The translations under genes and the position numbers were made by a program. A DNA stretch of 64,000 nucleotides. Source: Halorubrum aquaticum (GTDB taxonomy: Archaea > Halobacteriota > Halobacteria > Halobacteriales > Haloferacaceae). The notes under the pieces were generated by a model, which was not told the origin of the DNA, did not search any database, and saw nothing but the letters and a program-made list of their open reading frames with translations. Below, in pieces: positions 34,590 through 44,299 of the stretch. Position 1 is the first letter of the stretch. The number at the start of each line of letters is the position of its first letter. Location: assembly GCF_900113615.1 (NCBI RefSeq), contig NZ_FOPZ01000006.1:122843-186842 (forward strand), given 5' to 3'.

Positions 34590-36134
34590 ATGGAGATGGA
34601 ACATCGTCTCGCAGAAGCACCGATCGGAGTTATCACCGTTCGAGATGGAACGGTGTGCGCGTGGAATGATCGCGCGGCCGCTATCCTTACAACCGACGCA
34701 CCTGACGGTGAGCCGATTACTGAGGTGTTTCCACAGTCGGTCGAACGTTCGCTCACGAAGGCGTTCGAAGGGACATCGGTATCTGATGTAGCATTTGAAG
34801 AGTACTATCCAGAGGTCGAGCGCTGGCTGTCGGTGTCAGTTGTTCCTGGCGACAATACGACTACTGTTTACGTCACCGATATCACTGAAAAACACACCGA
34901 CAAACAAACGATTGAACGGCTTCGTTCGGAGTCTAAGCGGGCCGAGATGGTTGACACCCTGATCGCCGACGTGCTCGAGGGGCTCGTCGGAGCTACGTCT
35001 AAAGACGCAATAATGGAGACAATCCGGGACCAGCTGGGGACATCCGACCAGTATCGGTTCGTGTGGACCGGTGAGTACGCCGTCGATAGTGACGAGCTGG
35101 TCATCACCGGCGTTGCGGGTAACCAAGGAGAGCTATTTCCGGCACTTCGTGAGGCGGTGAAGCAGGGACAGGCTACCCCCGAACGACGAGCGGTCGAACA
35201 ACAGCGCCCCAAGCTGGTACAGTCGTTGAGCGAGAATCCGTCAGTCCCGGACGCGGTTCGTGCCGCTGGGTTCGCGGACGGAGTCCAGTCGGTGTTCACG
35301 CTGCCCTTGGTCTACGGCTCTAGCGTGTACGGCGTCGTCGGTGTTTATGCGGAGACCGAAACCGCATTCAGCGATCACGTACAAGCCAGCTTTGAGACGC
35401 TCGGCGAACTGGCCGGATACGCGATCAACGCGACACAGAATCGGAAACTATTGTTTTCCGATACCCTCACGGAGGTTACCTTCGGGCTCACGGAGAACTC
35501 CCCGCTGGTACGTGTGAGCGACACCTGCGACGCGGAACTCACGCTTGAGGGGACCGTAATGCCGAGTGATACTGGTCTCACGTGTTTCCTATCAGTATCG
35601 GGTTCCGATCCGGACAGCGTCGTTGAGACGGTCGAGGCGCTACCGAGTGCTCAGGATGGTCGTGTGGTCCGTCAGTCGGACGCAGAGCGCGGCCGGATCC
35701 AGGTGACGCTGGTTGAGGAGGTTCCGCTCGTTGCGGCAATCAACCGTGGTGCGACAATACAGACAGCCGTGTTTAACAGCGATGACAGTCGGCTGATCGT
35801 CGAACTGTCTCACGACACGAACGTGCGTCGGCTGGCAAACGTGCTTGGCGATGACGGACCGGCACCCGTTCTCGCACGACAGGACAAAACCCGCTCGCCG
35901 ACGACCACGAGAGAATTTCGAAGCGAACTCGATGAACGGCTTACTGACCGACAGGCGACCGTCTTGCGGACGGCCTATCTCGCGGACTACTTCACGTCCC
36001 CACGTGGAAGTACGGCCGAGGAAGTTGCGACATCGCTTGGGATTACTGGATCGACGCTGCTCCACCATCTTCGGGCGAGCCAACGGAAGCTATTGGACGC
36101 ATTCTATGACGAACACGACGACGGTGGCGGATAG
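34590..36134 (+). CDS. Bat-type (bacterio-opsin activator) PAS-GAF-HTH regulator
   Basis: 514 aa. N-terminal PAS domain (about 1-105), a GAF domain (about 120-290, with VYGSSVYGVVGVYAETE), the bacterio-opsin activator linker (about 295-440) and a C-terminal HTH_10 domain (about 455-505: LTDRQATVLRTAYLADYFTSPRGSTAEEVATSLGITGSTLLHHLRAS). The family activates transcription in response to light or oxygen in Halobacterium, but most members have unknown signals. No bacterio-opsin gene is in the window, so the target is open. It could receive input from any of the unpaired kinases nearby (inference). Confidence 0.9.
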   Translation: MEMEHRLAEAPIGVITVRDGTVCAWNDRAAAILTTDAPDGEPITEVFPQSVERSLTKAFEGTSVSDVAFEEYYPEVERWLSVSVVPGDNTTTVYVTDITEKHTDKQTIERLRSESKRAEMVDTLIADVLEGLVGATSKDAIMETIRDQLGTSDQYRFVWTGEYAVDSDELVITGVAGNQGELFPALREAVKQGQATPERRAVEQQRPKLVQSLSENPSVPDAVRAAGFADGVQSVFTLPLVYGSSVYGVVGVYAETETAFSDHVQASFETLGELAGYAINATQNRKLLFSDTLTEVTFGLTENSPLVRVSDTCDAELTLEGTVMPSDTGLTCFLSVSGSDPDSVVETVEALPSAQDGRVVRQSDAERGRIQVTLVEEVPLVAAINRGATIQTAVFNSDDSRLIVELSHDTNVRRLANVLGDDGPAPVLARQDKTRSPTTTREFRSELDERLTDRQATVLRTAYLADYFTSPRGSTAEEVATSLGITGSTLLHHLRASQRKLLDAFYDEHDDGGG

Positions 36135-36281
36135 CGGTCGCAACTCGCCGTTTTACACCCAATCGACATGCGGTCGTTTGCTCTCACACCAAGGGGAGTC
36201 TGGATAGTTAGATATCCTCGCTGCGGAGACTCTGAATACTGAGCATATTCCACCAAGGGTGTTCCGTTACATCGTCGTCAC

Positions 36282-36626
36282 ATGGCAGTGCGACACAAGT
36301 CGCGCGGCGACCAGACTGAGGAACCGACCGACGAGTTATCGACGGAAGAGCTACTCGACCTCTTCGGCGACGAATACACCCGACGAGTGTTCGAGGCGGT
36401 TTCCGAGCAGCCTCGCGGTGGGCGGGCCGTCGCGCAGGCCGCTGATGTTTCTCGGCCGACGGCTTACCGGCGTCTCAATGAGCTTCAGGATGCGGGCTTG
36501 GTCACGAGCGAGTGTTACGTCGCCCCTGACGGCCACCACCGAGAGCAGTTCAGCGCCTCCGCACAACACCTCTCCGTGTCGCTCGACGGTGGCGACATCG
36601 AGGCGTCGATCAGTCTGAGCTGTTAG
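36282..36626 (+). CDS. Winged-helix transcriptional regulator
   Basis: 114 aa: acidic N-terminus, winged helix at about 24-85 (LLDLFGDEYTRRVFEAVSEQ; recognition helix RPTAYRRLNELQDAGLV), then a short wing and beta-strand tail VSLDGGDIEASISLSC. It is a paralogue of the regulators at 14082 and 46638, but unlike them it is not followed by a DUF7521 gene; a small inverted-repeat element begins 8 bp after its stop. The partner gene may have been lost through that insertion (inference). Confidence 0.8.
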   Translation: MAVRHKSRGDQTEEPTDELSTEELLDLFGDEYTRRVFEAVSEQPRGGRAVAQAADVSRPTAYRRLNELQDAGLVTSECYVAPDGHHREQFSASAQHLSVSLDGGDIEASISLSC

Positions 36627-36633
36627 GACCGAA

Positions 36634-36847
36634 GTGCTCTGTTGAATCCGCAGAAGGCGTCGAGATCTGTGTATTCTGTCCTCGGTTTATCAGCGCTACC
36701 AAGAGAATTCGGAGACGGACTCTTTCCAAGGAGCGAGAGAATCGAACTCACAGGATTGATCGATCCCAGCTATCGACGGCAAAGAGCGAGAGAACCACTC
36801 CTTCAGAGATCGTTATCCGCCTGCCGTCATCGGATCCAACAGAGCAC
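36634..36847. mobile_element. 214-bp MITE with GTGCTCTGTTG inverted repeats
   Basis: GTGCTCTGTTGAATCCG at the left and CGGATCCAACAGAGCAC at the right are 17-bp inverted repeats with one mismatch. The sequence is close to, but distinct from, the GGCTCTGTTGAAATCC family. There is no gene inside; several short internal repeats (AGAGCGAGAGAA, GGAGCGAGAGAA) are visible. No clear target duplication. Confidence 0.7.
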
Positions 36848-37051
36848 GGAGAACCTAATCACCGCGACGATTACTGCTCGGATAAGTAGAATTCCGTAGT
36901 GAAATACGGAGGGTTCAGGTATGGAGGACATCGCTTTTTGATATAAATCCCCGAGCATAGTAGTTGGTCCGTACTACAGATAGCACGCCGTATGCTAACC
37001 GAACAAGGTTTCGACAGAATAATCTCATCAAGCGTGTGAACTAATCGTACC

Positions 37052-38845
37052 ATGCTTGCCGCGGTCGGGGGTGTGAATGTTACTTTGGGGATAGTTCTGC
37101 TACTCATCGCAGCTCACACCAGCCGACAGTATTCGGGGGTAGGCACACGGAGTTTTGTTGCTTGTATAGTTGGGCTGGGCGTGTGGGCAGCCGCTGGTGG
37201 CGTCAACGATATTGTTAGTGTCTACGAATTGGGGTCGCCCAACGGAGGCGGTATGTCGTCGGGGGTGGAGTCAACATCGTCGATTACCGCGTTCGCGCTC
37301 CAAGGGTCTAGAATCGTCGACTGGGTACTTCAAACGGTAGTTCCAGTACTGTATGCTCTGTTTATTCTCGCGTATACGACTCGAACGGACCGCCGCGAGC
37401 GGCTATTGTTGTTCGTGCTTGTTCCGTTCGGACTCCTGTACACTGGAGGGTCCATGTCCGCTACACTGGTCTCACTGGTACTCGATAACCTCCCGGCTGG
37501 GCTCAGCGAGGCACTACTTCCCTTCCTACAGTTCGCTATATCAATCTCCTTTTTTGTAACTGGATCAATCGTGCTGCTCAGCCTCGGCCAGTTGTGGCGA
37601 ACACTACACCGATATCGGCACGTCTCAACGCGATTGACACTGGCTCTGGCGGTGATCGTGCCGCCAGTGTGGTTCGCAGAGAGGTTCTTCATCGCCTTGG
37701 CTGAGACTCCGCTAGCGAGAGCAGCCATTCCAGTTCCGTTTGTGATCCTGTCGACGGGTGCAGCGTGGCTAGCAGTCACCCGATTCGGACTGTTTGAGGA
37801 GGTACCGGCAGCCTTGGCCGTCGCTCGACAAGACATCGTCGCCGGGATGCCGGATGCGGCCATCACGGTCACGGATGGACATGCTATCCTTGACTGGAAT
37901 GCTGCTACAACAGATCTGTTTGAGCGGGAGTTTAGCACAGTAGCCGGCGAGGACCTCGCCACCATACTGCCGGATACATTCGACATCAAGGAGTTACTCG
38001 CGGAGGAACAGACAATCTGTCGGTTGCCAGACAGCGATCGGGTGTTAGAAGCCTCATCGAGCCGGATCACCGATAGCGACGACCGCACACTAGGCCACAC
38101 GATTATTTTTCGCGATATAACAGACAGCCGGCAAAACGCACGTCGCGCGGAGGTTCTCAGTCGGGTGCTTCGACACAACATACGAAACAGGGCTGACGTG
38201 GCAACAGCGTACCTTCGACAGTTGACGGACGATCCCGGTCCCGACACGGCGGACAAGATAGCGACGACGGTCGAGGAGGAACTGTCGGCGTTGCGTGATC
38301 TTGGAGGTACTGCCCGCGAGATAGAGTCAGTACTACAGGCCGACAAGCGTACAGGTAATCAGTCCGTCGAGGAACTCATCCGTCACGCCATCGAGGAGGT
38401 CCAGCACGCACAGGTCGTCGACGGTGGCCACGAGTGTGCTAGTGACGTCTCGCCCGTCCCCGTCGTGATAGACACACCGCCGGTGGAGACACGCGCCAAC
38501 GGGGAGATTCTGATACCGGTCATTCGCGAGCTGGTGTCGAACGCAGTCGAACACGGGGGATCTGCTCCGGAGCCGCGTGTCAGCGTACGATTGAAGGAGT
38601 CCAGCGACACCGAGGAAGTCGAGCGATGGTGGATCGATGTCGCTGACAGCGGCGCCGGGATCAGCGACCACGAGGTAGAGGTGTTCGAAGACGCCGAAGA
38701 ACAGCCACTACAGCACGGCAAAGGCCTCGGGCTCTGGCTCGTCTGGTGGGGCGTCGACCGGCTCGGCGGGGAGGTCTCGTTCGATACCGACAACGGGACG
38801 ACTGTCACCGTCGAACTGCCGGGAGCTCTGGTCAGTTACGAGTGA
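37052..38845 (+). CDS. Membrane-bound sensor histidine kinase (7TM-PAS-HisKA-HATPase)
   Basis: 597 aa. Seven or eight membrane segments (residues 5-245) with a long Gly/Ser loop after helix 2, then PAS (about 262-358), phospho-acceptor His375 in RVLRHNIRNRAD and HATPase (ELVSNAVEHGGS, DSGAGISDHE, GKGLGLWLVWWGVDRLGG). It has the same plan as the kinases at 4811 and 7339, with the residue after LRHN being Ile here. No adjacent response regulator. TATA-like sequence is present in the AT-rich 36900-37050 gap. Confidence 0.88.
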   Translation: MLAAVGGVNVTLGIVLLLIAAHTSRQYSGVGTRSFVACIVGLGVWAAAGGVNDIVSVYELGSPNGGGMSSGVESTSSITAFALQGSRIVDWVLQTVVPVLYALFILAYTTRTDRRERLLLFVLVPFGLLYTGGSMSATLVSLVLDNLPAGLSEALLPFLQFAISISFFVTGSIVLLSLGQLWRTLHRYRHVSTRLTLALAVIVPPVWFAERFFIALAETPLARAAIPVPFVILSTGAAWLAVTRFGLFEEVPAALAVARQDIVAGMPDAAITVTDGHAILDWNAATTDLFEREFSTVAGEDLATILPDTFDIKELLAEEQTICRLPDSDRVLEASSSRITDSDDRTLGHTIIFRDITDSRQNARRAEVLSRVLRHNIRNRADVATAYLRQLTDDPGPDTADKIATTVEEELSALRDLGGTAREIESVLQADKRTGNQSVEELIRHAIEEVQHAQVVDGGHECASDVSPVPVVIDTPPVETRANGEILIPVIRELVSNAVEHGGSAPEPRVSVRLKESSDTEEVERWWIDVADSGAGISDHEVEVFEDAEEQPLQHGKGLGLWLVWWGVDRLGGEVSFDTDNGTTVTVELPGALVSYE

Positions 38846-39036
38846 TGTTCTTCCAGCGGTCGAAACGACGAACTGACACCGTCGCCGCCGATCTCGTCGG
38901 TGTGCTCCATCAAGAAGGGCGTCAACTACCCTACCCCACTTCGTTCAGCTGGAGGGGTCCACTCACGGAGAGTGGGGTTCGTTTATGAACTCAGCCCCGA
39001 ACCCATCTGAGTAGGCGGTGAAGTCGTAACGGCTTG

Positions 39037-40383
39037 TCACGAGTGGGAGCTGAGTAGTTCACCGGCACGCTCAGGATCCGGAACGAATGCGATCGATGAC
39101 CTCGGTTCCTGGGTGGACTCGCCGTCCTTAGGGTTGTAAATCCGATCGAAAAACACCGTTCCGGTGTCCAGCCAGAGCGGGCTTCCGAACAGCCCACGCT
39201 CGACCGAGACGTCCCGGACACCGTCGTATGATGCCGACCACTGTGGTCGTCCGAGGTATCGGTCGTACGCCACCACTTTGGACTCGTAAAATTCGTATTC
39301 GACGCCACCGAGCGCCAACAGCAGATGTACCGCGCTTATCGTCGAGAGGCCTCCAACGAGACCGAAGAAAATCGCAGCCAAGCTCGCGGACACGACAATA
39401 GCACCATCCAACAGGGCAAAAACGGCGACAACAATCAACCCCGCTATACCCACCCGGATTATGAGCTGTCTCCAGTGGCCGAAGCGGTTATCGACGACAC
39501 CACCAGTCGTCATCGCGTTCACCACTCCTGCGGCGAGGATAGAGGAGCGAACCGGCGCCATCGTCTCGCGTGGTTCTCCATCCGGGATCGACGGCTGAGA
39601 CGGAGCGGATACGTTCTCTTCCGGTTCGGAGTCTGACCACCCTTGGGATATCGCTTCATCGTTGAGGTCGGACGTCGAGTCCGACTGCCAGCCGTCGGGT
39701 CGAGCACGCGCCGCGTACCAACCGTACGCGAGCCGAGACACGATTAGCACGAACGCGGAAACGGTCATCCCGGCGCGTGTTATCTCCAAGCCCTCGCCGG
39801 CGAGGGTCGTAAGCGTCCACCACGAGGCAAGCCATAACAACCCACTATAGACAGCGAATATGAGAATCCGCTTCCGGGGGACCACCGCGGAGGCGGAAGT
39901 GACATCGTAGCCTCCCGAGGCAACGTATGCCCGCAGCACCAGCCACGATTTCGTCGCTGCTGCGACGAGACCCCCACCAAGTAAAATCAGTATAGCCGGC
40001 GAGCGCCACAGCTCTCCGGGTACATTGACGGCGGCGACGTACGCCGTTGTGCTCGCTGAAAAAACAAGTATGAACACGGCTCCCCAGACCGCCGGAATGT
40101 TTCGGAGGTGAATTCCTGGGAGGCGATCGGTAACGGTGATGGATCCGTGCTTGTGGGCTAGAAGCCGGAACGGACGTTGGAAAAGAGTCGATTGATGGTC
40201 CGTTTCGGGCCGCGAGAGCAGCTGTTGTACTGTTGTCCGGAGAGTCACAAAGAGAAGATCAATCCAGTACAAGGCGGCGACGGCTAGCAGCGCGAGGTGT
40301 CCGTACAGGAGGACAAGTACTGCAGCGACAGTCTCGACGCAAACCGATCCTAGGAGGATTCTGCGATCCCCGATCAGGCGCAT
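39037..40383 (-). CDS. DUF6498-like multi-pass membrane protein
   Basis: 448 aa. N-terminal helices with LLYGHLALLAVAALYWIDLLFVTLRTTVQQLL correspond to the DUF6498 signature of the two paralogues at 11760 and 23293. Six or seven helices follow, then a hydrophilic loop, two helices and a PH-like domain (LGGVEYEFYESKVVAYDRYLGRPQWSASYDGVRDVSVER; about 355-430). The C-terminal helix pair of the paralogues is missing. Function unknown. The 191-bp gap after the kinase contains CCCCACT / AGTGGGG near 38936 and 38973, possibly a decayed IS605-type end. Confidence 0.75.
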   Translation of the reverse strand: MRLIGDRRILLGSVCVETVAAVLVLLYGHLALLAVAALYWIDLLFVTLRTTVQQLLSRPETDHQSTLFQRPFRLLAHKHGSITVTDRLPGIHLRNIPAVWGAVFILVFSASTTAYVAAVNVPGELWRSPAILILLGGGLVAAATKSWLVLRAYVASGGYDVTSASAVVPRKRILIFAVYSGLLWLASWWTLTTLAGEGLEITRAGMTVSAFVLIVSRLAYGWYAARARPDGWQSDSTSDLNDEAISQGWSDSEPEENVSAPSQPSIPDGEPRETMAPVRSSILAAGVVNAMTTGGVVDNRFGHWRQLIIRVGIAGLIVVAVFALLDGAIVVSASLAAIFFGLVGGLSTISAVHLLLALGGVEYEFYESKVVAYDRYLGRPQWSASYDGVRDVSVERGLFGSPLWLDTGTVFFDRIYNPKDGESTQEPRSSIAFVPDPERAGELLSSHS

Positions 40384-40811
40384 AGCTGGAATGATCCGGG
40401 ACGCTCGAAATCGCGCACAGACCCTCGTTGGCGGGTGATGTGTGGGTCCGGCGTAACGCGCGATATCAGTCGAACGAGCAAGCGAGTGGGGGTATCGTTA
40501 CTCGAATGCGCACCGACAGGCGTGTCGTCGGTGGGGGATATCCCTACACCAGCGACGGGAGCACGAAATGGTAGAGCGGTACTGGACAGCAAGCCGAAGG
40601 TGAAGGGCGCTACCGGTAACGTAGACGCGTCTCGCACGGACAATCATAACTCGACGACTTAAAATAAGTGTGGGGGGCGTGTCTCGCGGTCCGAAACATC
40701 GAATTGTCCAACATGACGAGACCCTGTGAACCTCCCGCTACACGTGGATTCAACCCCCAGTAGGTGAACCTCACAGTTTTAGCCGTGAGAAGAGGTCAGA
40801 GTAGCATCTAA

Positions 40812-40976
40812 TCACTCCTCTTTCCAACTGATAAACTGTGGAATAAGCACACCAACGACAATCACAACAGCGATAGTTATCCATGTCGGCAAGTCGGTGA
40901 AAGTACTTGTTGACACGAGAAGAATAACTGTAGCTACCCCAAGCAAAATCATCACCTCATTTTCGTGCGAGATCAT
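40812..40976 (-). CDS. 54-aa two-helix membrane protein
   Basis: An ATG at 40976 opens a frame of 54 residues: an acidic start (MISHENEVMI), helix one (about 8-26), a short loop TFTDLPTW, helix two (about 31-49) and the end SWKEE. Two clean helices with charged caps indicate a real small membrane protein, although no homologue is known to me. It is divergently placed to the 64-aa membrane protein at 41083. The preceding 40384-40811 region shows no other gene. Confidence 0.55.
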   Translation of the reverse strand: MISHENEVMILLGVATVILLVSTSTFTDLPTWITIAVVIVVGVLIPQFISWKEE

Positions 40977-41082
40977 ACCAGTTAATTAGCGATTGTCTGG
41001 GCAATACAATGATCCTACCGGGTATGCTTCTAGTCCAGAAACACGCCAGTATCAATATATAATCGCATACTGATGATCTGGT

Positions 41083-41277
41083 ATGTCGCAATCAGCGAAT
41101 ATATTCCGCAGTCCGGTCGTTCGTTGGGGGATGCCCGCTATGACGGCCACAATTATTGTAGCTATCGCGTTCCTCGTTGTTGAAGATCAGACACTTAGAT
41201 TAGCGATGTTGGGGGTTGCCGTCGCTGACTTCCTTGTCACGCCACAAATACTGAAACGCGCTGCTCGGAGCGCATAG
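41083..41277 (+). CDS. Small two-helix membrane protein
   Basis: 64 aa (MSQSANIFRSPVVRWGMPAM...) with two helices (about 17-34 and 38-54) and a basic C-terminus KRAARSA. TATATAA at 41057-41063 is a clear TATA box about 25 nt upstream of the ATG, so the transcript is probably leaderless. No family recognised. The following 210 bp up to the kinase contain no gene. Confidence 0.6.
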   Translation: MSQSANIFRSPVVRWGMPAMTATIIVAIAFLVVEDQTLRLAMLGVAVADFLVTPQILKRAARSA

Positions 41278-41487
41278 CTGGTTCCCAACAGAGATAGGGT
41301 TACTTGACTATAAGAGCGAATATAAAAGAGAGTGTTTCTGGCCTAGAAGCAAGAAATAATGTTAAACAGGTAGCCGGGCCAAAGTGATGATACGTGTTGT
41401 ATCGAGTGGTGGTCCAACAAGTTACCGTGCGCACTCGCACGGAGAAGCGGGCGCGGTAACAATGCCAAATAGAGATGTGAGCAACCG

Positions 41488-42525
41488 ATGAGTGATGATC
41501 GTCACACGGTAATTCCGTTACATGAGTTTCCAGACCCTGCGCTCGCATACACCGTCGACGGTGACGATGCTCGCGTGACTGCCACGAACGACGCCTTCGA
41601 GCGGCAGTTCGAACAGGAACTGGTGGGCGGACGCGTGTCGACGATATTCGACCGGTTCAACAGCTGCGATACGACCGGTGATCGGGACCCAGTCTCGCAT
41701 ATCGTCCGCGGCGATCGGATCGGCATCCGTCTGGACGGATGCGCCAACAGAGGCCCGTTCTTCGCTCGCGTAATCCCGTCAGATGACGACACCGGGTACC
41801 TCGTGTTTTCCGACCTTCGTGAGTGTCCCGATGACGGTTATTCACCGGGCGTCGATCAAGTGAGCAGCGTTATCAGCCACGACCTTCGGAACCCGCTTGA
41901 CGTCGCGAAAGCCCACCTCCGGGCAGCAGAGGAGACCGGTGACCCCGAACACTTCGAGTCGGTCGCAGACGCACACGATCGGATGGAACGGATCATCCGT
42001 GATGTCCTAACGCTGACGCGCGACGATGCTGTCGTTCAACCCACAGAGGAGGTCGCAATCGAGACCGCTGCGAGAGACGCGTGGGAGTCGATCGATACCG
42101 AACAGGTCGAACTGACAGTTTCGGAGTCGCTGCCGACGGTCACCGCAGATCCCGATCGGCTCCAGCGGTTATTTGAAAATCTGTTCCGAAATAGCGTTGA
42201 ACACGGTGTTTCAACCGATGAAACGGCTAGCGAACAAACCACAGAGCCACCGGCAAAAGGCCATCCAGACGCCCAAGGCGAGCAGACAGGCGAGAGCACG
42301 ACTGTAGTTGTTCACCCATTCGAAGGGGGGTTTTATATTGCAGACGACGGACCGGGAATCCTACCGGCGAAGCGTGATGTCGTCTTCACCCCCGGATATT
42401 CCACGCGGAGTGGTGGGACCGGCCTCGGCCTAGCGATCGTCGACCGAATCGTCGAAGCACACGGCTGGGATCTGACGCTCACAGCAGCGGATGACGGTGG
42501 TGCGCGGTTTGAAATCACCTTTTAG
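41488..42525 (+). CDS. Soluble PAS-type sensor histidine kinase
   Basis: 345 aa. A PAS-like N-terminus (about 10-115), then a canonical HisKA domain with the phospho-acceptor in SVISHDLRNPLDVAKAHL and a HATPase domain with NLFRNSVEHG, IADDGPGI and SGGTGLGLAIVDRIVEAHGW. Unlike the four LRHN kinases in the window it has the standard HDLRNPL box. An unusually long acidic insert (EQTTEPPAKGHPDAQGEQTG) lies in the ATP lid region. The HalX response regulator at 42619-43203 is convergent and adjacent, a plausible partner. Confidence 0.88.
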   Translation: MSDDRHTVIPLHEFPDPALAYTVDGDDARVTATNDAFERQFEQELVGGRVSTIFDRFNSCDTTGDRDPVSHIVRGDRIGIRLDGCANRGPFFARVIPSDDDTGYLVFSDLRECPDDGYSPGVDQVSSVISHDLRNPLDVAKAHLRAAEETGDPEHFESVADAHDRMERIIRDVLTLTRDDAVVQPTEEVAIETAARDAWESIDTEQVELTVSESLPTVTADPDRLQRLFENLFRNSVEHGVSTDETASEQTTEPPAKGHPDAQGEQTGESTTVVVHPFEGGFYIADDGPGILPAKRDVVFTPGYSTRSGGTGLGLAIVDRIVEAHGWDLTLTAADDGGARFEITF

Positions 42526-42618
42526 TTAGCGGGGGAAGCATCAGAGGCCTCCTTGACTAGTGTAGTCGGGAGACGAGTCGGGTCAACGTTCAGCCCGGGT
42601 CGCGCCTCTTGTCGGAGA

Positions 42619-43203
42619 TCAGTACCCTTCGCGCTCAATACCGGTGAACTGATCTAACAACTCGTCTGCGTCGGGGAGAAGCCGACAGATGCGGTCCCGC
42701 AAACTGTTGGCCTGGTCGTTAAGCGACGAAAACTGATCGTGGTCTTCGAGACGGTCCTGTGGCAATTCAGCGGCGATAACGGCTCGCTTCGATTCGACTC
42801 CAAAGTACTGACCGAGGAGTTCGTATGCGAGGACCTGACACTGCTGGTCGACGGCGGCCCTAATATCCTCGCGGTCGACCGGTTTACAGAGGTAGTCGTC
42901 GAACGGGAGTTCAATGAGTTCCAACCCCGGGTCGATGGCAGTCACCATGATAACCCGGGTGTGAATGTCGAACTCTCGTAACTCACGGAGGATGTCGTCA
43001 CCGGATCGATCCGGCATGTGCCGATCGAGGAGGATTACGTCCGGCGGATCGGACTCGTCGACCGCAGACAATGCCTCGGGACCGCTGTAAGTAACCGTAA
43101 CGTCAGCCACTGCGTCCAGCCGGAGGGCGTACGCGTCGGCGACCTCTTTCTCATCGTCAACGAGCAGCACCCGCGGCCGGTCAACGTACATGTCGGCCGT
43201 CAC
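42619..43203 (-). CDS. HalX-type response regulator
   Basis: 194 aa: receiver domain (about 11-125) with Asp-Asp at 16-17 (VLLVDDEKEVADAY), phospho-acceptor Asp60 in VILLDRHMPDRSG, Thr in VTAID and Lys in LCKPV; then the C-terminal HalX domain (about 130-185), a helical coiled module typical of haloarchaeal regulators. There is no DNA-binding domain, so output is probably through protein interaction. The kinase at 41488 ends 94 bp away in convergent orientation and may be its cognate. Confidence 0.9.
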   Translation of the reverse strand: MTADMYVDRPRVLLVDDEKEVADAYALRLDAVADVTVTYSGPEALSAVDESDPPDVILLDRHMPDRSGDDILRELREFDIHTRVIMVTAIDPGLELIELPFDDYLCKPVDREDIRAAVDQQCQVLAYELLGQYFGVESKRAVIAAELPQDRLEDHDQFSSLNDQANSLRDRICRLLPDADELLDQFTGIEREGY

Positions 43204-43393
43204 GTGGTGTCGATACTCACTACAGCGTTTAATAACCGCGGCTTCCGAGACGGTCTCTCCCGGGGATACACGCGGAATGGCGGTCTACGGGATCTGCCCT
43301 CGCCCTAGAGGGTGAGCCGCCACTCGGTGCGTGTCACCGACCGTGCGGCGGAGCGGAGGCGAGGCCTATTTGACTCGTCGTCCGTCAAGCCAC

Positions 43394-44299
43394 TCAAGCG
43401 CGGATTGTGATATCGCCGTCCTCCGTTCTCGCGGTCAGTTGGCTGGTACCGCGTTCGACTTCGGCGCGTAACTGCGTCTCCGTTCGTTGGTGGACGCGGA
43501 ATTGTGGGGCTTGATTAGGTACGGAGAACTCACCGGTGCTGGTGTGAGCAGAGAGGGTCGCGCTCAGCCCCTCGCTGAGTCGGAGCAACAGATCGCCGGC
43601 AGACGACTCAACGAGCGCGTCGTCGACCACAGCGGGAACATCGGCGGTAATATCTCCGGTCTGTGTCGTTAGCGCTGCCACACGCATCGGGCCACGCACC
43701 TGAATCGTTCCGTCCGAAGTCTTCGCGGAGAGGTCGCCTTCGGTCCCATCGACGGTGATATCTCCTTTCGTTGACCGAGCGGAAACATCACCGCGCGCCC
43801 GGCTGACGGAAACATCACCGTTGGGGGCTTCAAGTGTTGCCCCGTCTGTGACTCCGACGCCCGTCACGTCCCCGTGATTGGTGTGAAGCCGATGAACGGC
43901 GACGTTGCGAGGGACCCGAAGTTCCAAGGCGACACGGCCACCGCCCAATCCGAGTAGTTGCGGCTCGTCGGTCGTGATTTCTAATCGGTTCTCGACGACC
44001 TGAACCTCGGTGTCGAGCTCTTGGGGGGAGACGCCGCCCGTGGCGTGTTTCTGCGAGACGATTTTGATGTTGTCACGCGACTCGCCAATGAAGGCGACGT
44101 CGCCCGTAGCGTCAGCTACGTTGATAGCGGCGACTTTCGAGGGATCGACCGTCCGTGTTTCACGGATCCGTTCTCGGTCCAGTTGGCGTACGGATTCACA
44201 CCCGGCAAGAATACCTCCTAGACCAACGCCAGTCGCGCAAAGTAGCCTTCGGCGAGTCGTTGTGGTGTTCGCAGAGTTACGTCCAGTCACAGCGATCAC
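43394..44299 (-). CDS. DUF4097 Tat lipoprotein
   Basis: 301 aa. Tat/lipobox signal TTRRRLLCATGVGLGGILAGC, then a long beta-repeat DUF4097 domain with strands such as APNGDVSVSRARGDV, STKGDITVDGTEGDL and SDGTIQVRG. It resembles the lipoprotein at 48401-49303 in length and order of repeats (QLDRERIRETRTVD vs QIEREGITDDQTID), so the two are recent paralogues. Here the gene stands alone, without the membrane partners found in the operon at 46.6-50.1 kb. Surface-exposed role likely; function not known. Confidence 0.84.
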   Translation of the reverse strand: MIAVTGRNSANTTTTRRRLLCATGVGLGGILAGCESVRQLDRERIRETRTVDPSKVAAINVADATGDVAFIGESRDNIKIVSQKHATGGVSPQELDTEVQVVENRLEITTDEPQLLGLGGGRVALELRVPRNVAVHRLHTNHGDVTGVGVTDGATLEAPNGDVSVSRARGDVSARSTKGDITVDGTEGDLSAKTSDGTIQVRGPMRVAALTTQTGDITADVPAVVDDALVESSAGDLLLRLSEGLSATLSAHTSTGEFSVPNQAPQFRVHQRTETQLRAEVERGTSQLTARTEDGDITIRA

